DNA from: an uncultured Acidobacteriia bacterium
GTDB taxonomy: Bacteria > Acidobacteriota > Terriglobia > Bryobacterales > Bryobacteraceae
Reading direction: 5' to 3'
Length of the DNA: 64,000 nucleotides
Assembly: GCA_903929755.1 (NCBI GenBank)
Contig: CAIYVZ010000024.1
Span: forward strand, 1 to 64,000
Position numbers and translations under genes: made by a program. Of the stretch, positions 17,470 through 27,101 are shown one piece after another. Positions within the stretch are counted from its first letter, which is position 1, and each line of letters begins with the position of its first letter. The notes beneath the pieces were generated by a model that did not search any database, had not been told where the DNA came from, and saw only the letters and a program-made list of their open reading frames with translations.

Positions 17470-19434
17470 TTGTTCAGACGCATCGTTTTAGCCGGCCTCT
17501 CCGTCAGCGCCCTCTGGGCGCAGTCCCCAAATTTCGGAACCGGGCTCTACCCCGTCCTCGAACAGGCTAAGTGCCGCATCTGCCACACAGCTGAAGGTGT
17601 CGCCTCCGCGACTCGCCTCCACTTCCCGGAAGCCGATGCCGCTCCCAATCAAATCGCAGCCTTCGGCAACTCCCTCGTCAACCTCATCGATAAGGACCAT
17701 CCCGAAACCTCGCTCCTTCTTCGCAAGCCCACCGGAGCCATGCCCCACGCCGGAGGGGAGCGCATAAAACGCGGCAGCCCCGAAGAAGTCACCCTCAAAG
17801 CCTGGGTCACACAACTCACCAAACTCACCGGCCCTGAGCTCGCCACCGCCCTCCGCTATCGCGAATTCCAGGATCGCGGCCTCGGTGCCAAATCGCAGGA
17901 TGCCGAGCTCCGCCGCCTCACCCACAGCCAGTACAACCACACCGTCCGTGACCTCCTCGGCGACCAGTCCAACCCCGCCGGGCAGTTCCCGCCCGAAGAC
18001 TTCATCAACGGCTTCCGTAATCAGACCCAGGGCCAGAGCCTCTCGCCCCTCCTCATCGAAGCCTATTCCGCTTCCGCCGAAAAGCTCGCCCGCTCCGCCT
18101 TTCGCGGTGGCGATACGCACAATCTCATCCCCTGCAAGTCCGCCTCCGCTAACGCGGCCTGCCGCGCTAAATTCGTCAGGGACTTCGGTCTCCGAGCCTT
18201 CCGCCGTCCTCTCGACGCCGGGGAACAGAAGCGTTATGAAGCGCTGATGGCCAGCGAACCGGACGCGCTGAAAGGCGCGCAGCTCGCCGTCGAGGCCATG
18301 CTCCAGTCCCCCAACTTCCTCTTCCATCTCGATGTCGTGACTGATGCCAAACTGAAGCCCTGGGCCGCCGCCAGTCGCCTCGCCTACGGGCTGGTCGATA
18401 CCATGCCCGACGCCGAACTCTTCACCGCCGCAGCCAAAGGCGAACTCGCAACCCGCGCCGGTCTGGAAAAACAAACCCGCCGCCTCCTGGCCGATGGCCG
18501 CGCCCGCGAAGCCCTCAACGAATTCACCGCCCAGTGGCTCCGCTTCGACCGTCTCACTACCTCCAGTAAGGACCGTCGCAAGTACCCCCTCTACACCCGC
18601 GACACCGCCTCCTCCATGATTGAAGAGGCCCGCACCTTCGTCTCCGACCTCGTCTGGAACAATGGCAACTTCATGGCCCTCTTCACCGCCGACTACGGCT
18701 ACGTGAACCCCGACCTCGCTGCCATCTACAACGTGAAAGCTCCCGCGAAGGATTTCGACAAAGTCCCGTTCCCGCCCGGTTCCGAACGCGCCGGCATCCT
18801 CGGCCAGGGCCTCTTCCTCACCCTGACCGCCAAGCCCGACGATTCCTCCCCCACCGCCCGCGGCCTCTTCGTCCGTACCCAGTTCCTCTGCCAGCAGGTT
18901 CCTGACCCGCCGCCCGGCGTGAACACCAACCTGCCCGCCGTCACCGAAGCGAAGCCCCAGACCAATCGGGACCGCATGTCCGAGCACGCTTCCAACCCCA
19001 CGTGCGCCAGTTGCCACAAGCTCATCGATCCCATCGGCTTCGGCATGGAAAAATTCGACGCCATCGGAGCCCGGCGTGATCAGCTGGCCCTCGAATTCCG
19101 GGGCCGAGGTGGCGAAGGCACTGGACGTGGCATGGCCGCCCGCACCGTGAAGCTGGAACTCAACACCAATGGCGACGTTGCCGGCCTCCCCGACGCCCGC
19201 TTCTCCTCGCCCGCCCAACTCGGCGCTGTACTCGCGAAAACGCCCCAGTGCCAGGAATGCGTCGTCAAACAATACTTCCGCTACACCGCCGGTCGTCTCG
19301 AAACCCTGGCCGACCGCCCGGTAATTTTGAAGGCGCTGGAAGATTTCCGCAACTCTCAGTTCAAATTCCAGGAGATGATAGTGTCATTGACGCTGCTCAG
19401 GGAATTTCCACCCACCACGTCAGCCAGGCCATAG
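17470..19434 (+). CDS. DUF1592/DUF1588/DUF1585 cytochrome c-like exported protein
   Basis: The frame is open from 17341, but TTG at 17470, preceded by GAGGA and followed by a signal peptide ([17 protein letters not shown]), is the best start, giving 654 aa. The domain order is typical of the planctomycete-cytochrome family: heme c site CRICH, a DUF1587-type [22 protein letters not shown]1595/1592 ([49 protein letters not shown]), DUF1588 ([26 protein letters not shown]), a second [22 protein letters not shown], and DUF1585 at the end. Function unproven; always paired with DUF1552, here starting 10 bp downstream. Confidence 0.9.
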   Translation: MFRRIVLAGLSVSALWAQSPNFGTGLYPVLEQAKCRICHTAEGVASATRLHFPEADAAPNQIAAFGNSLVNLIDKDHPETSLLLRKPTGAMPHAGGERIKRGSPEEVTLKAWVTQLTKLTGPELATALRYREFQDRGLGAKSQDAELRRLTHSQYNHTVRDLLGDQSNPAGQFPPEDFINGFRNQTQGQSLSPLLIEAYSASAEKLARSAFRGGDTHNLIPCKSASANAACRAKFVRDFGLRAFRRPLDAGEQKRYEALMASEPDALKGAQLAVEAMLQSPNFLFHLDVVTDAKLKPWAAASRLAYGLVDTMPDAELFTAAAKGELATRAGLEKQTRRLLADGRAREALNEFTAQWLRFDRLTTSSKDRRKYPLYTRDTASSMIEEARTFVSDLVWNNGNFMALFTADYGYVNPDLAAIYNVKAPAKDFDKVPFPPGSERAGILGQGLFLTLTAKPDDSSPTARGLFVRTQFLCQQVPDPPPGVNTNLPAVTEAKPQTNRDRMSEHASNPTCASCHKLIDPIGFGMEKFDAIGARRDQLALEFRGRGGEGTGRGMAARTVKLELNTNGDVAGLPDARFSSPAQLGAVLAKTPQCQECVVKQYFRYTAGRLETLADRPVILKALEDFRNSQFKFQEMIVSLTLLREFPPTTSARP

Positions 19435-19444
19435 GGAGCAACCA

Positions 19445-20779
19445 ATGTCGCAAGTAATCACAAACCGCGTTAGAACTTCACGCCGAACTCTGCTGAAGGG
19501 CCTCACGGCAGCGGGCGCACAGATCGCCGTCGGTCTCCCGCCCCTGATTTCGATGTTCAACTCCACGGGTACGGCCTATGCCGCAGCCACGCCCGCCGAG
19601 GCCGCGAAACCCATCGAAACGCGTTTCGTCCTCTGGTTCAACGGCAACGGCATCCCCGAGCGCTACTGGATCCCCACAGAAGAGGGCGCCGACTACGAAC
19701 TCACCCCCTGCCTTGCCCCCCTCGCCGCCTGGCGCAAAGACGTCCACGTCCTCAGCGGTGTCGATAACGCCGCCGCCAACGGCAAAGGCAACGGCCACAC
19801 CAACTCCATGTCCGGCCTCATGACCGGCACCGACTTCACCGGGCGCGGCCCCTCCGGCCCCTCCATCGACCAGATCATCGCCGCCAAAATCGGTGCCGAC
19901 TCCCGCTTTCGCTCACTCCAGATCGGCGTCGCCCAGGAATCCTTCGGCGAAAGCATGCAGCGCAACATGAGCTGGGCCGGTTACGAACGCGCCCTGCCGC
20001 CGGAAATGATCCCCCATCGCCTCTTCGACCGTCTCTTCGGGAAACAGGAAGAAGGCTGGGTCAACCGCAAACGCTCCGTTCTCGATACCGTTCTCGCCGA
20101 CGCCACTACTCTCCAGAAGCGACTCCCCACCGAGGACAAAGCCAGAATTGAAGAGCATCTCTCCGGTATTCGCGATCTGGAACGCACCATCGCCGGCCTG
20201 CCCCCCGAATACCAGAAAATCGATCCGCCAGACTTCGACGGAGACATGAAGGATTGGCCCCGCATCGCCAAACTCCAGAGCGATCTCCTCGTCCAGGCCT
20301 TCGCCACCCGCCAGACCCGCGTTGCGTCCTACATGCTCACCAAGTGCCAGAGCATCACCCGCTTCCCCTGGCTCGGCTACACCTCCTCACGGCACCACGA
20401 TTACACCCATGCCGAAGGCAAGACCGCCGGTGCGGACGGCGTGGAAGGGCAGCGCGTCCTCCGCGACATTTGCCGCTGGCATGTGGAAGAATTCGCTTAC
20501 CTGATCTCCAAGCTGGAATCGATCCCGGAAGGTGACGGTAACCTCTTCGACCACACCGCTCTCATCTACGCCCACGAGCACGCCGAAGCCAACCCCCACA
20601 AGAACAGCGGCCTCGCCATGATCGTCGCCGGAGGCAGCAAGCGCCTGGCCAAGGGAGCCCACACCCGCGTCACCGGAACCGTCGGCGATGTCTACGTCAC
20701 CGTAGCCGACGAAGTCGTCGGAGCCGGCATCGGCAAGTTCCCCACCGCCAGCCGCAAAATGGGCGCGCTGCTGGTTTAG
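19445..20779 (+). CDS. DUF1552 protein with Tat signal
   Basis: A 444-aa protein opening with a twin-arginine leader ([25 protein letters not shown]). The body is the DUF1552 fold, related to the alkaline phosphatase/sulfatase superfamily: [43 protein letters not shown], a coiled central region ([23 protein letters not shown]), and [10 protein letters not shown] ... [29 protein letters not shown]. His/Asp residues in the last segments could bind metal. It follows the DUF1592 gene by 10 bp, so the two are translated together and the products probably act as a pair outside the cytoplasm. Confidence 0.9.
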   Translation: MSQVITNRVRTSRRTLLKGLTAAGAQIAVGLPPLISMFNSTGTAYAAATPAEAAKPIETRFVLWFNGNGIPERYWIPTEEGADYELTPCLAPLAAWRKDVHVLSGVDNAAANGKGNGHTNSMSGLMTGTDFTGRGPSGPSIDQIIAAKIGADSRFRSLQIGVAQESFGESMQRNMSWAGYERALPPEMIPHRLFDRLFGKQEEGWVNRKRSVLDTVLADATTLQKRLPTEDKARIEEHLSGIRDLERTIAGLPPEYQKIDPPDFDGDMKDWPRIAKLQSDLLVQAFATRQTRVASYMLTKCQSITRFPWLGYTSSRHHDYTHAEGKTAGADGVEGQRVLRDICRWHVEEFAYLISKLESIPEGDGNLFDHTALIYAHEHAEANPHKNSGLAMIVAGGSKRLAKGAHTRVTGTVGDVYVTVADEVVGAGIGKFPTASRKMGALLV

Positions 20780-20937
20780 GCTACATCCCAACGAGGGATG
20801 CCCAATCATCAATCGTTAGCCATATCTGTCTCTGCCCATGAAGGGCGGCTTCGGCCTACGCACGTCCTTCGCGCTACCGACCTAAGATTCATCCAGTGTG
20901 AAAAATCTGAACCTGGCGTAAAAGCGGTCGTCGGTTT

Positions 20938-20949
20938 TGTAATATTACA
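20938..20949. promoter_or_regulatory. Palindromic operator upstream of the XRE regulator
   Basis: TGTAATATTACA is a perfect 12-bp palindrome 21 bp before the ATG of the helix-turn-helix gene at 20971, with a strong GGAGGAG ribosome site between. It is A+T-rich in an otherwise GC-rich region. Autoregulation by the XRE protein is the simplest reading. The rest of the 191-bp gap shows nothing. Confidence 0.6.
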
Positions 20950-20970
20950 TGCTACGCTCGGAGGAGAAGC

Positions 20971-21603
20971 ATGTCGGTTAGCCTCCAGCATTGGCGCAAG
21001 CGAAACCATCTCACTCAGGTGGAAGCCGCGAGCCTGCTCGGAGTTTCCCAGCCCTATTTGTCCCTGATGGAAAAGGGTGTTCGTTCCGTAACTCCGGAGC
21101 TCCGCAGCCGTATGACAGTTGCCGCTTCCCCCTCGAGGCGCACCAACTCTTCTGATGATCGCCGGCGCTCCGATCTAAGCGCCCTCGGCTACCCTGGTTT
21201 CGCTCATATCAAACCCTCGCGGACACCAGTTCGTCCCCACGTTCTGCTCCTTACCGTGCTGTCTCAACCGGATGCCGACACCAGAATTGTTGACGCCTTG
21301 GCGTGGGTAGTGCGAAACTGCGCCTCTAAGCTGAACTTCCCTTGGCTTGTACGTCAGGCAAAGTTGAGAAATCTGCAGAACAGGCTCGGGTTTTTGCTCC
21401 AAACGTCCGCACCCGAGTCCCCTGCGGTCGTCGAGGCTATTCGGGAATTGGATGAAGCTCGCTTATTGAAGGAAGACACCCTTTGTTGGGAGTCGATGCG
21501 CCCCAGTACCCGTGACATGTTGCGGGAGCGAAGAAGCCCTGTTGCCGCTCGCTGGAATATCGTGACGTCGCACGAGACGGAAACGGTCGACAGTGTCAAC
21601 TGA
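20971..21603 (+). CDS. XRE-family helix-turn-helix protein, likely antitoxin or regulator of the next gene
   Basis: A 210-aa protein. Residues 5-50 are an XRE helix-turn-helix (WRKRNHLTQVEAASLLGVSQPYLSLMEKG). The remaining part has a linker and a helical region (DARIVDALAWVVRNC-like stretch, LVRQAKLRNLQNRLGFLL) resembling antitoxins that partner DUF6036-type nucleotidyltransferases. Translation is preceded by GGAGGAG and the gene overlaps the nucleotidyltransferase by 11 bp. A perfect palindrome lies just upstream. The antitoxin role is inferred from this layout. Confidence 0.8.
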   Translation: MSVSLQHWRKRNHLTQVEAASLLGVSQPYLSLMEKGVRSVTPELRSRMTVAASPSRRTNSSDDRRRSDLSALGYPGFAHIKPSRTPVRPHVLLLTVLSQPDADTRIVDALAWVVRNCASKLNFPWLVRQAKLRNLQNRLGFLLQTSAPESPAVVEAIRELDEARLLKEDTLCWESMRPSTRDMLRERRSPVAARWNIVTSHETETVDSVN

Positions 21604-22159
21604 AAAGTCCCGCCCCCATGAGCCCTGGTTCTCATTCCTCTCGGACCTGGATGCACAACTTAAAGAACCAGCCGACCTGCACTGCATCGGGGGCTTCGTT
21701 GTCAGCCAGCTATTCGGCTTCGCGCGGGAAACTGCCGATCTCGACATTCTAACCGTAAATCCTCGCGATGCCGGAACCCGCATCCTGCAAGTGGCAGGCC
21801 GGGGCTCACCCTTGCAAAAGAAACATGACGTGTATATCGACTATGTCGGGGTAGCCAACTATCCCGCAGACTACGAAGACCGTCTGCTCCGGGCGTTCCC
21901 TGTGTGGACGAAACTTCGGCTCTGGGCACTGGAACCGCACGATCTTGCGCTTACAAAACTGGAGCGCAGCAACGAACGGGATATTCGCGACGTAATCTAC
22001 CTGGCCCAGGCCGGCCTCATCAACCGCGAAACGCTGGTTAAAAGATTCGAGACCGAACTGGAGCCCTATATAACCGGTCGAACGCCCACCTGGCATCGGA
22101 CCACCATGTCCATTTGGCTGGATGAATGCTGGCCCGAAGCGCCCGATGGTCCTGCTTAG
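21593..22159 (+). CDS. DUF6036-like nucleotidyltransferase, probable toxin of an XRE/NTase pair
   Basis: A 188-aa protein starting at GTG inside the 3' end of the XRE gene. The nucleotidyltransferase fingerprint is present: LHCIGGFVVSQLFGF (GG at 33-34), then ETADLDILTV with the metal-binding Asp pair at 49 and 51, and later LRLWALEPHDLALTKLERSNERDIRDVIYLAQAG, the usual helical follow-on (LxxLxPxDLxLxKLxRxxxRDxxD) of DUF6036/AbiEii-like proteins. It probably transfers nucleotides to a cellular target. It overlaps the convergent small gene by 4 bp. Confidence 0.85.
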   Translation: MSTEKSRPHEPWFSFLSDLDAQLKEPADLHCIGGFVVSQLFGFARETADLDILTVNPRDAGTRILQVAGRGSPLQKKHDVYIDYVGVANYPADYEDRLLRAFPVWTKLRLWALEPHDLALTKLERSNERDIRDVIYLAQAGLINRETLVKRFETELEPYITGRTPTWHRTTMSIWLDECWPEAPDGPA

Positions 22160-22383
22160 ATCGAAGTCTTGGCAGCGCTGCCGCTGGCTGGCGGACGATT
22201 ACTCCGTGATCCCGGTGTCGCTCCAGGCGCCGCACTCGTGCTCGCCCGATCCATCGTCGCCCGGCTGGCATCCCGGTCCGCCTGAATCTGTTCCTGTGTC
22301 CGTACATCCGGCTCGGAAACCTTAATCCGCTCCCGACCACGCGTCACCTGACGCTTATGCCGCTTGGCAAGTCTTTTATCCAC
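22156..22383 (-). CDS. Small basic hypothetical protein, 75 aa
   Basis: GTG at 22383 is preceded four bases upstream by a clear GGAGG, which supports real translation. The N-terminal half is strongly basic (DKRLAKRHKRQVTRGRERIK), the middle is charged (PDVRTQEQIQADRDASRATMDRA) and the C-terminal half is a Ser/Ala/Pro/Gly-rich low-complexity tail. There is no signal peptide or membrane segment. The basic start suggests nucleic-acid or ribosome contact, which is only a guess. Its stop overlaps the nucleotidyltransferase stop region on the other strand. Confidence 0.65.
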   Translation of the reverse strand: MDKRLAKRHKRQVTRGRERIKVSEPDVRTQEQIQADRDASRATMDRASTSAAPGATPGSRSNRPPASGSAAKTSI

Positions 22384-22494
22384 AAATCCTCCACTTCAAC
22401 CCTATGACTCGCTCAGCTTGTAAGGCCCAGCGTCGTCTATACCAGTTTACGCGACCGCGCCGGATCTTATTGCAATCCAGCCGTCCCCGCCCGC

Positions 22495-23345
22495 GCGCTC
22501 GCCCAGAATCAACCCCCTCCCACAACGCGCGCCGCCTGGATCAAAATCAATCCCGTCCCCCCCTCACCCCCGCCTCCTTCGCGAAACCACCCGCCACCGA
22601 CCTCCCCTGGGTTCGCCTGAACATGCCCGCCACGGCAGCCCCCGCAGAACTCGCCGCCGAGATCCAGGTTCTCCACGACAGCGCCATCGCCGGAGTCGAA
22701 GTCGGCCAGGGAGCCTTCCCCAATAACGACCAGCTCGTCGCCTTGCTCACAGCCGCCAACCGCGTCGGCATCAAGATCAGCCTCAGCCACGGCCCCACCC
22801 AGAATCCCGCCGGTTACTCGATTGACGACGACCATGCCCGTAAGACCCTTGTCGCGGGTAAGTCCCTCGTCAAAGCCGGCGAAACCTTCAACAGCCACCT
22901 TCCAACCCCCACTCTCACTGCCGCCGGTCGCAGCGGCTTCGGAGGCCTCCCCCAACCCGGTCGAGGCACCGCAACTAGCGGCGCACCGGGTGCCGCCGCT
23001 GGCCCCGGTGGTCGCGGTGGCAGAGGCGGCCCTCAACCCACCCGAGCCACCCTCATCTCCGTCATGGCCTACCGCTGCACCCAAACGCCCTGCCCCACCA
23101 CCGGTCCCGTTGACCTCGGCCGCGCCTCTTTCATCGAGCTGACCCCCACCGTGACGGCTAAAAACACTGCAGGCGTTCTCGGCGGAACCTCTGCGGGCGA
23201 CCTCAACTGGATGGCCCCCGCCTCTCCCGCAGGAGCCCAATGGCAACTCATCGCCTTCTGGTCCCGCGGCGTCTTCGCCCAGCCCGACCCCTTCAGTGAC
23301 GAAGGCTACGCCCAACTCATCACCAGCATGGTAACCGGCCTCAGC
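22495..23345 (+). pseudogene. Decayed glycoside hydrolase-like gene (alpha-L-rhamnosidase-type N-terminus)
   Basis: The recognisable stretch, from DLPWVRLNMPATAAPAEL to QPDPFSDEGYAQLITSMVTGL, looks like the N-terminal part of a large exported glycoside hydrolase (GH106-like: IQVLHDSAIAGVEVGQGAFPN, KISLSHGPTQNP). It lacks a signal peptide, ends abruptly at about 23345 where unrelated sequence takes over, and is only about 270 residues of an expected 1000 or so. In another frame just upstream, ALAQNQPPPTTRAAWIKINPVP reads like a mature N-terminus, separated from the main frame by a run of seven C at 22557-22563. So a frameshift and both ends appear lost. The family assignment is tentative. Confidence 0.5.
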
Positions 23346-23580
23346 CCATCGTTCGGGCCGGGATGCGGTTGGAAGGTGAGCCGACCGTCAGGAGATGGCG
23401 AGAGCAACTGCCCCGTCCTGCAGCCAGAAGCCTTCTGGATGACTCCCTGGTGTTGGCCGCGAAATGATCGCTCGGTTCAATACTTAAGGTCCGAAGACCT
23501 CGCCTGAGAACCCGTGCGCGATTGAGTCGCGAACGCAATCGGCTCCCTGATCTTGCGTATCGGGAACCGTCGGCCCGCGG

Positions 23581-24018
23581 CTACACCGCCGCAGCTTCGA
23601 GGAGGTGGGTGCTGCACTTCTTTGACCGGGCGAGCTTGCGGTCGAACGTAATGAGTGTGCAATCTGTAGCCGCACATAGTGTGGCGAGGTAGGCGTCGGT
23701 CCAGAAATGTGGGCCGATCTTTCCGGCCCTGGCCGTGCGACGCCAGTGTTCATCGAAGTGGCGGGGCTCGGCAATCAGGCTGACGCGTGGGTCATCAAAA
23801 ATCCGGTCTCGAACGCTCCAGGCCTGCGCGGCGGTTAGAGGGGCGTCGTTCATGACTCTGGCATTGGTCAGGAGCCGGAAGAGTCCAAGCTCTGTGGTTC
23901 GACAAAACACCAGCAGCTCCGTGCTGAGCTGGGATTCCCAAAGTCGGGCTGCGCCGTGGTGAGTGTGCTCGTCTACTGCCAGGGCGAGCCAGACGTTTAC
24001 GTCAGGTAAGCAGGTCAT
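23581..24018 (-). CDS. vapC: VapC-type PIN-domain toxin
   Basis: ATG at 24018 gives 145 aa starting MTCLPDVNVWLALAVDEHTHHGAARLW. The frame is open further upstream but that part overlaps the antitoxin. PIN-domain acidic residues are in place: Asp6 in PDVNVW, a Glu in the middle (CRTTELGLFRLL), WTDAYLATLCAATDCTLITFDRKLA with the third Asp, and the final Asp in TFD. These coordinate Mg2+ for RNA cleavage. It overlaps VapB by 17 bp. Confidence 0.92.
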   Translation of the reverse strand: MTCLPDVNVWLALAVDEHTHHGAARLWESQLSTELLVFCRTTELGLFRLLTNARVMNDAPLTAAQAWSVRDRIFDDPRVSLIAEPRHFDEHWRRTARAGKIGPHFWTDAYLATLCAATDCTLITFDRKLARSKKCSTHLLEAAAV

Positions 24019-24226
24019 CGAAGTCGAAGCCCGTGAGGTCGATGGGTTTGCCCGTGCGCAGGCGCACGAGGGGAAACGTGACTCGTTTGCCCGGTTGTGG
24101 AGAAGGAGCATCGACTTCCTTCTCGATAGCATGAACGATCAGGGCTCGGAGCGTGGAACCGCGCAGGGCTGCGGTTGCTTTGGTCTTGCGGAACAGGGGT
24201 TCTGGAATGTCTACTGTCGTCCGCAT
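24002..24226 (-). CDS. vapB: VapB-type antitoxin
   Basis: ATG at 24226 gives 74 aa: MRTTVDIPEPLFRKTKATAALRGSTLRALIVHAIEKEV, a ribbon-helix-helix DNA-binding domain, then a C-terminal neutralising tail (RLRTGKPIDLTGFDFDDLL). It precedes and overlaps the PIN toxin gene. Confidence 0.9.
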   Translation of the reverse strand: MRTTVDIPEPLFRKTKATAALRGSTLRALIVHAIEKEVDAPSPQPGKRVTFPLVRLRTGKPIDLTGFDFDDLLT

Positions 24227-24278
24227 AAATACAGAATTACACAAAAGCATAACCGTGTCTCTCCTGCCCCCCGAAACC

Positions 24279-25880
24279 CTAATGCGCGGCCATCTCCTCA
24301 GCGCTCATCTTCCGCTTCGGCGGTCGCCGCATAATCATGGGCAACGGAATCAAACAAGCCACAATAATCGCCATCAGACTAACCACCTTCACGTAAGCGA
24401 GCGTCGTCGCCTGCAGCTGAATCATTCCCATCACGCGCCCATAGGCCTGCTGCCCCGCCACGCTCGTTTCCACGCCCGCATTCACCAGCGCCTGGCGAAT
24501 CCCCCCCAGCAGATTATCGAAAGCCGGATTCCCCGGTACCGCATGCCGCAGCAGCGTGTTCTGGTTCTGCTGGCTCACCCGCGTCAGCATCGTGCTCAAC
24601 AGCGCAATCCCAATACTCCCGCCAATATTCCGCACAAACGCATTCATGCCGGACACCTGATTATTCTGCTCCCGGGCTATCCCCACATAAGCCAGCGTGT
24701 TCGAAGGCAGAAAGATGAAGGCCAGCCCCGCCGTCTGGAACGTCCGCATCGTCGCCGCAGTCGCGAAATCCATCCCCGGATTCAGGTGCACCGCCATGTA
24801 ATAGAGTGCGGTTGCCGTCATCGCGAAGCCGACACTCATCATCTTGCGCGGATCCACTTTGGCCACCAGTATCCCCGCAATCGGCATCATCAGTAACATG
24901 ATGAAGCCCCCGCCCGCCATCGCTTCACCCGCCATTGTCGCGTTATAGCCCAGCAGTGTTTGCAGGAACAACGGCAGCATCACCGTCGTCCCGTTCAGCA
25001 CCATGCCCAGCACAAACGTGAATATCATTGCAGTAGCGAAATTTCGCCGCTGAAACAGCCGCACGTTCACCACCGGGTGCTCATGCCGCCGCTCCCAAAC
25101 CACCCACATCACCAGCGCCACCACCGCAAACAGCCCCGCCGTTGCAATCATCCCCGAAGCGAACCAGTCTTCTTCCTGGCCCTTATCCAGAACAATCTGC
25201 AGCGCCCCAATACCCAGCGCCACCAGCGCGAACCCAATGTAATCAATCCCCAGTCCGGCATCCCGGACTCTCTTCTGTTCCCGCTTCAGATACGGTGGGT
25301 CCTCCACCATCCGTTGCGTCAGCAACATCGAAATAATCCCGATCGGCACGTTGATGAAAAAGATCCAGTGCCAGCTGTAGTGGTCCGTAATCCAGCCGCC
25401 AACCGTGGGCCCGATCGCCGGCGCAATCACCACCGCCATGCCATAAACCGCAAACCCCAACCCCCGCTGGTGCGCAGGGAAAGTATCCGCCAGAATCGCC
25501 TGCTCACTCGGAGCCAGCCCGCCTCCGCCCACGCCCTGCAGAATTCGAAAAAACACCAGCAAACCCAAACTCGGAGCCAGCCCGCAAAGAAACGAACTCA
25601 CAGTGAACAGCGCCACCGAAGTCATGTAGAAACGCTTGCGCCCGAACCGCGTAGCCAGCCACGCACTGATCGGCAAAATCATCGCATTCGAAACCAGGTA
25701 GCTCGTCAGAATCCAGGTGGATTCATCCTGGCTCGCCCCCAGATTCCCGGCAATATGCGGCAGCGCGACATTCGCAATCGAGGTATCCAGCACCTCCATA
25801 AAAGTCGCCAGCGTCACCGTCAGCGCCACCAGCCAGTGGTTATGCTTCGGACGCCATTCCTGATCGTGAGTTAACAGCAC
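24279..25880 (-). CDS. emrB: DHA2-family multidrug efflux transporter, EmrB/QacA type
   Basis: A 533-aa inner-membrane drug/proton antiporter with 14 predicted helices. Typical motifs are LDTSIANVALPHIAGNLGAS in helix 1 (motif D), WLATRFGRKRFYMTSVALFT (motif A), RILQGVGGGGLAPSEQAIL (motif B) and GPTVGGWITDHYSWHWIFFINVPIG (motif C). The last gene of the tetR-tolC-emrA-emrB operon, it starts 3 bp after emrA. Together the three structural proteins form a tripartite pump from cytoplasm to outside. Confidence 0.95.
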   Translation of the reverse strand: MLLTHDQEWRPKHNHWLVALTVTLATFMEVLDTSIANVALPHIAGNLGASQDESTWILTSYLVSNAMILPISAWLATRFGRKRFYMTSVALFTVSSFLCGLAPSLGLLVFFRILQGVGGGGLAPSEQAILADTFPAHQRGLGFAVYGMAVVIAPAIGPTVGGWITDHYSWHWIFFINVPIGIISMLLTQRMVEDPPYLKREQKRVRDAGLGIDYIGFALVALGIGALQIVLDKGQEEDWFASGMIATAGLFAVVALVMWVVWERRHEHPVVNVRLFQRRNFATAMIFTFVLGMVLNGTTVMLPLFLQTLLGYNATMAGEAMAGGGFIMLLMMPIAGILVAKVDPRKMMSVGFAMTATALYYMAVHLNPGMDFATAATMRTFQTAGLAFIFLPSNTLAYVGIAREQNNQVSGMNAFVRNIGGSIGIALLSTMLTRVSQQNQNTLLRHAVPGNPAFDNLLGGIRQALVNAGVETSVAGQQAYGRVMGMIQLQATTLAYVKVVSLMAIIVACLIPLPMIMRRPPKRKMSAEEMAAH

Positions 25881-25883
25881 CGG

Positions 25884-27080
25884 CTAGTCCATCCGGACCT
25901 TCGGCGCAACCGACATCCCCGGACGCAGCCGTTCCAAACCCTCCTGGCCGGGCTCGAAACGAATCCGCACCGGCATCCGCTGCACCACCTTCACGTAATT
26001 CCCCGTAGCATTTTCCGGCGGCAAAAGGCTGCTGATCGACCCCGTCGCAGCCGGCATACTGTCCACATGGCCGTTCAGCTCCTGCTTAAACGCATCCACA
26101 TGAATCGTCACCTTCTGGCCCGCATGGATCCGCTGCAGTTGCGTCTCCTTGAAGTTCGCCGTCACCCAAACGTTCTCCACCTGGGCGATCTGCACCATCT
26201 GCTGCCCGGAATTCATGTGCTGCCCAATCTCCACCGTACGCCGCGAAATAATCCCCGAAACCGGCGCATAAATCCTGGTGTACGAAAGGTCCAGCGCAGC
26301 CCGCGCCACCTGCGTTTCCATAGTTTTTACGGTGGCCTGGTGCGTTACGATATCGGCACGACGCTGCGCCACCTGCAAGGGAGCCGTGTCCCGCGCCTCG
26401 CGCAGCCGAACCTCCATCTGGGTCACTACAGCCTTGCGCTGGTCCACCGTCTTGCGTGCGGAAGCCACCGACGCTTTGCGCGAATCCACCACCGCCGCTT
26501 GCGCCTGCAGCGTCGCCTGCACATGGTCAAACTGTTCACGCGGGATCTCATCCTTTGCCGCCAAAGGCTGGTAACGAGCAACATCCGCCTGCGCCCGCGC
26601 CGCATTGGCCTCGGCCTGCCGCAGGTCAGCTTCTGCAGCTTCCAAATCCCGCTCCGCCGCCGACACCGCCGCCTGCGCGCTCGTTAGTTCCGCTTCCGCC
26701 CCGGAAATACTGGCCCGGTTCGAAGTCTCCGTAATCGGCACATTCGGATTGCTCGCCCTCACCTGCGCCCGGGACTGGGCCTCCTGGCTCTTCGCCTGCT
26801 CCACCGCGTTCTCAAAGTCCCGTGAATCCAGCTCCGCAATCAACTGCCCCGTCTTCACGAACTGCCCCTCTTCCACGTAGACAGCCGTCACTGTCCCCGC
26901 AACCCGCGAACTCACCGCACTCATATGCGCGCTTACCTGGGCGTCGTCCGTCTCTTCATACTTCCCCGCTTCAATCCACCAAAACGACGCTCCGCCGATC
27001 ACCGCAGCCATGAATAGCAGCATGACGATAAGCCCGATCGGCGATTTACGGGCTTCCGGAACTGTGGCTGTTTCTGACAT
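25884..27080 (-). CDS. emrA: HlyD/EmrA-family membrane fusion protein
   Basis: A 398-aa periplasmic adaptor. One N-terminal transmembrane helix (IGLIVMLLFMAAVIGGASFWWI) is followed by a split biotinyl-lipoyl domain (VSSRVAGTVTAVYVEEGQFVKTGQLIAELD and RIYAPVSGIISRRTVEIGQHMNSGQQ), a long alpha-helical hairpin rich in Ala/Glu/Gln/Arg (about 80-220) and a beta-barrel domain (VWVTANFKETQLQRIHAGQKVTIHVD). It links the EmrB-type transporter to the TolC-type channel encoded upstream. Confidence 0.95.
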   Translation of the reverse strand: MSETATVPEARKSPIGLIVMLLFMAAVIGGASFWWIEAGKYEETDDAQVSAHMSAVSSRVAGTVTAVYVEEGQFVKTGQLIAELDSRDFENAVEQAKSQEAQSRAQVRASNPNVPITETSNRASISGAEAELTSAQAAVSAAERDLEAAEADLRQAEANAARAQADVARYQPLAAKDEIPREQFDHVQATLQAQAAVVDSRKASVASARKTVDQRKAVVTQMEVRLREARDTAPLQVAQRRADIVTHQATVKTMETQVARAALDLSYTRIYAPVSGIISRRTVEIGQHMNSGQQMVQIAQVENVWVTANFKETQLQRIHAGQKVTIHVDAFKQELNGHVDSMPAATGSISSLLPPENATGNYVKVVQRMPVRIRFEPGQEGLERLRPGMSVAPKVRMD

Positions 27081-27101
27081 ATATATCGGCTTTCCCGTTT
27101 C

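Noticed and set aside
17488-19272. 594-codon open frame antisense to the DUF1592 gene, and a similar one at 33914-35587
   Set aside because: Both are mirror frames of genes with clear motifs, and lack ribosome sites and domain content.
23346-23580. Transposon remnant after the broken glycoside hydrolase
   Set aside because: No terminal repeats, target duplication or transposase-like residues are visible in either strand.
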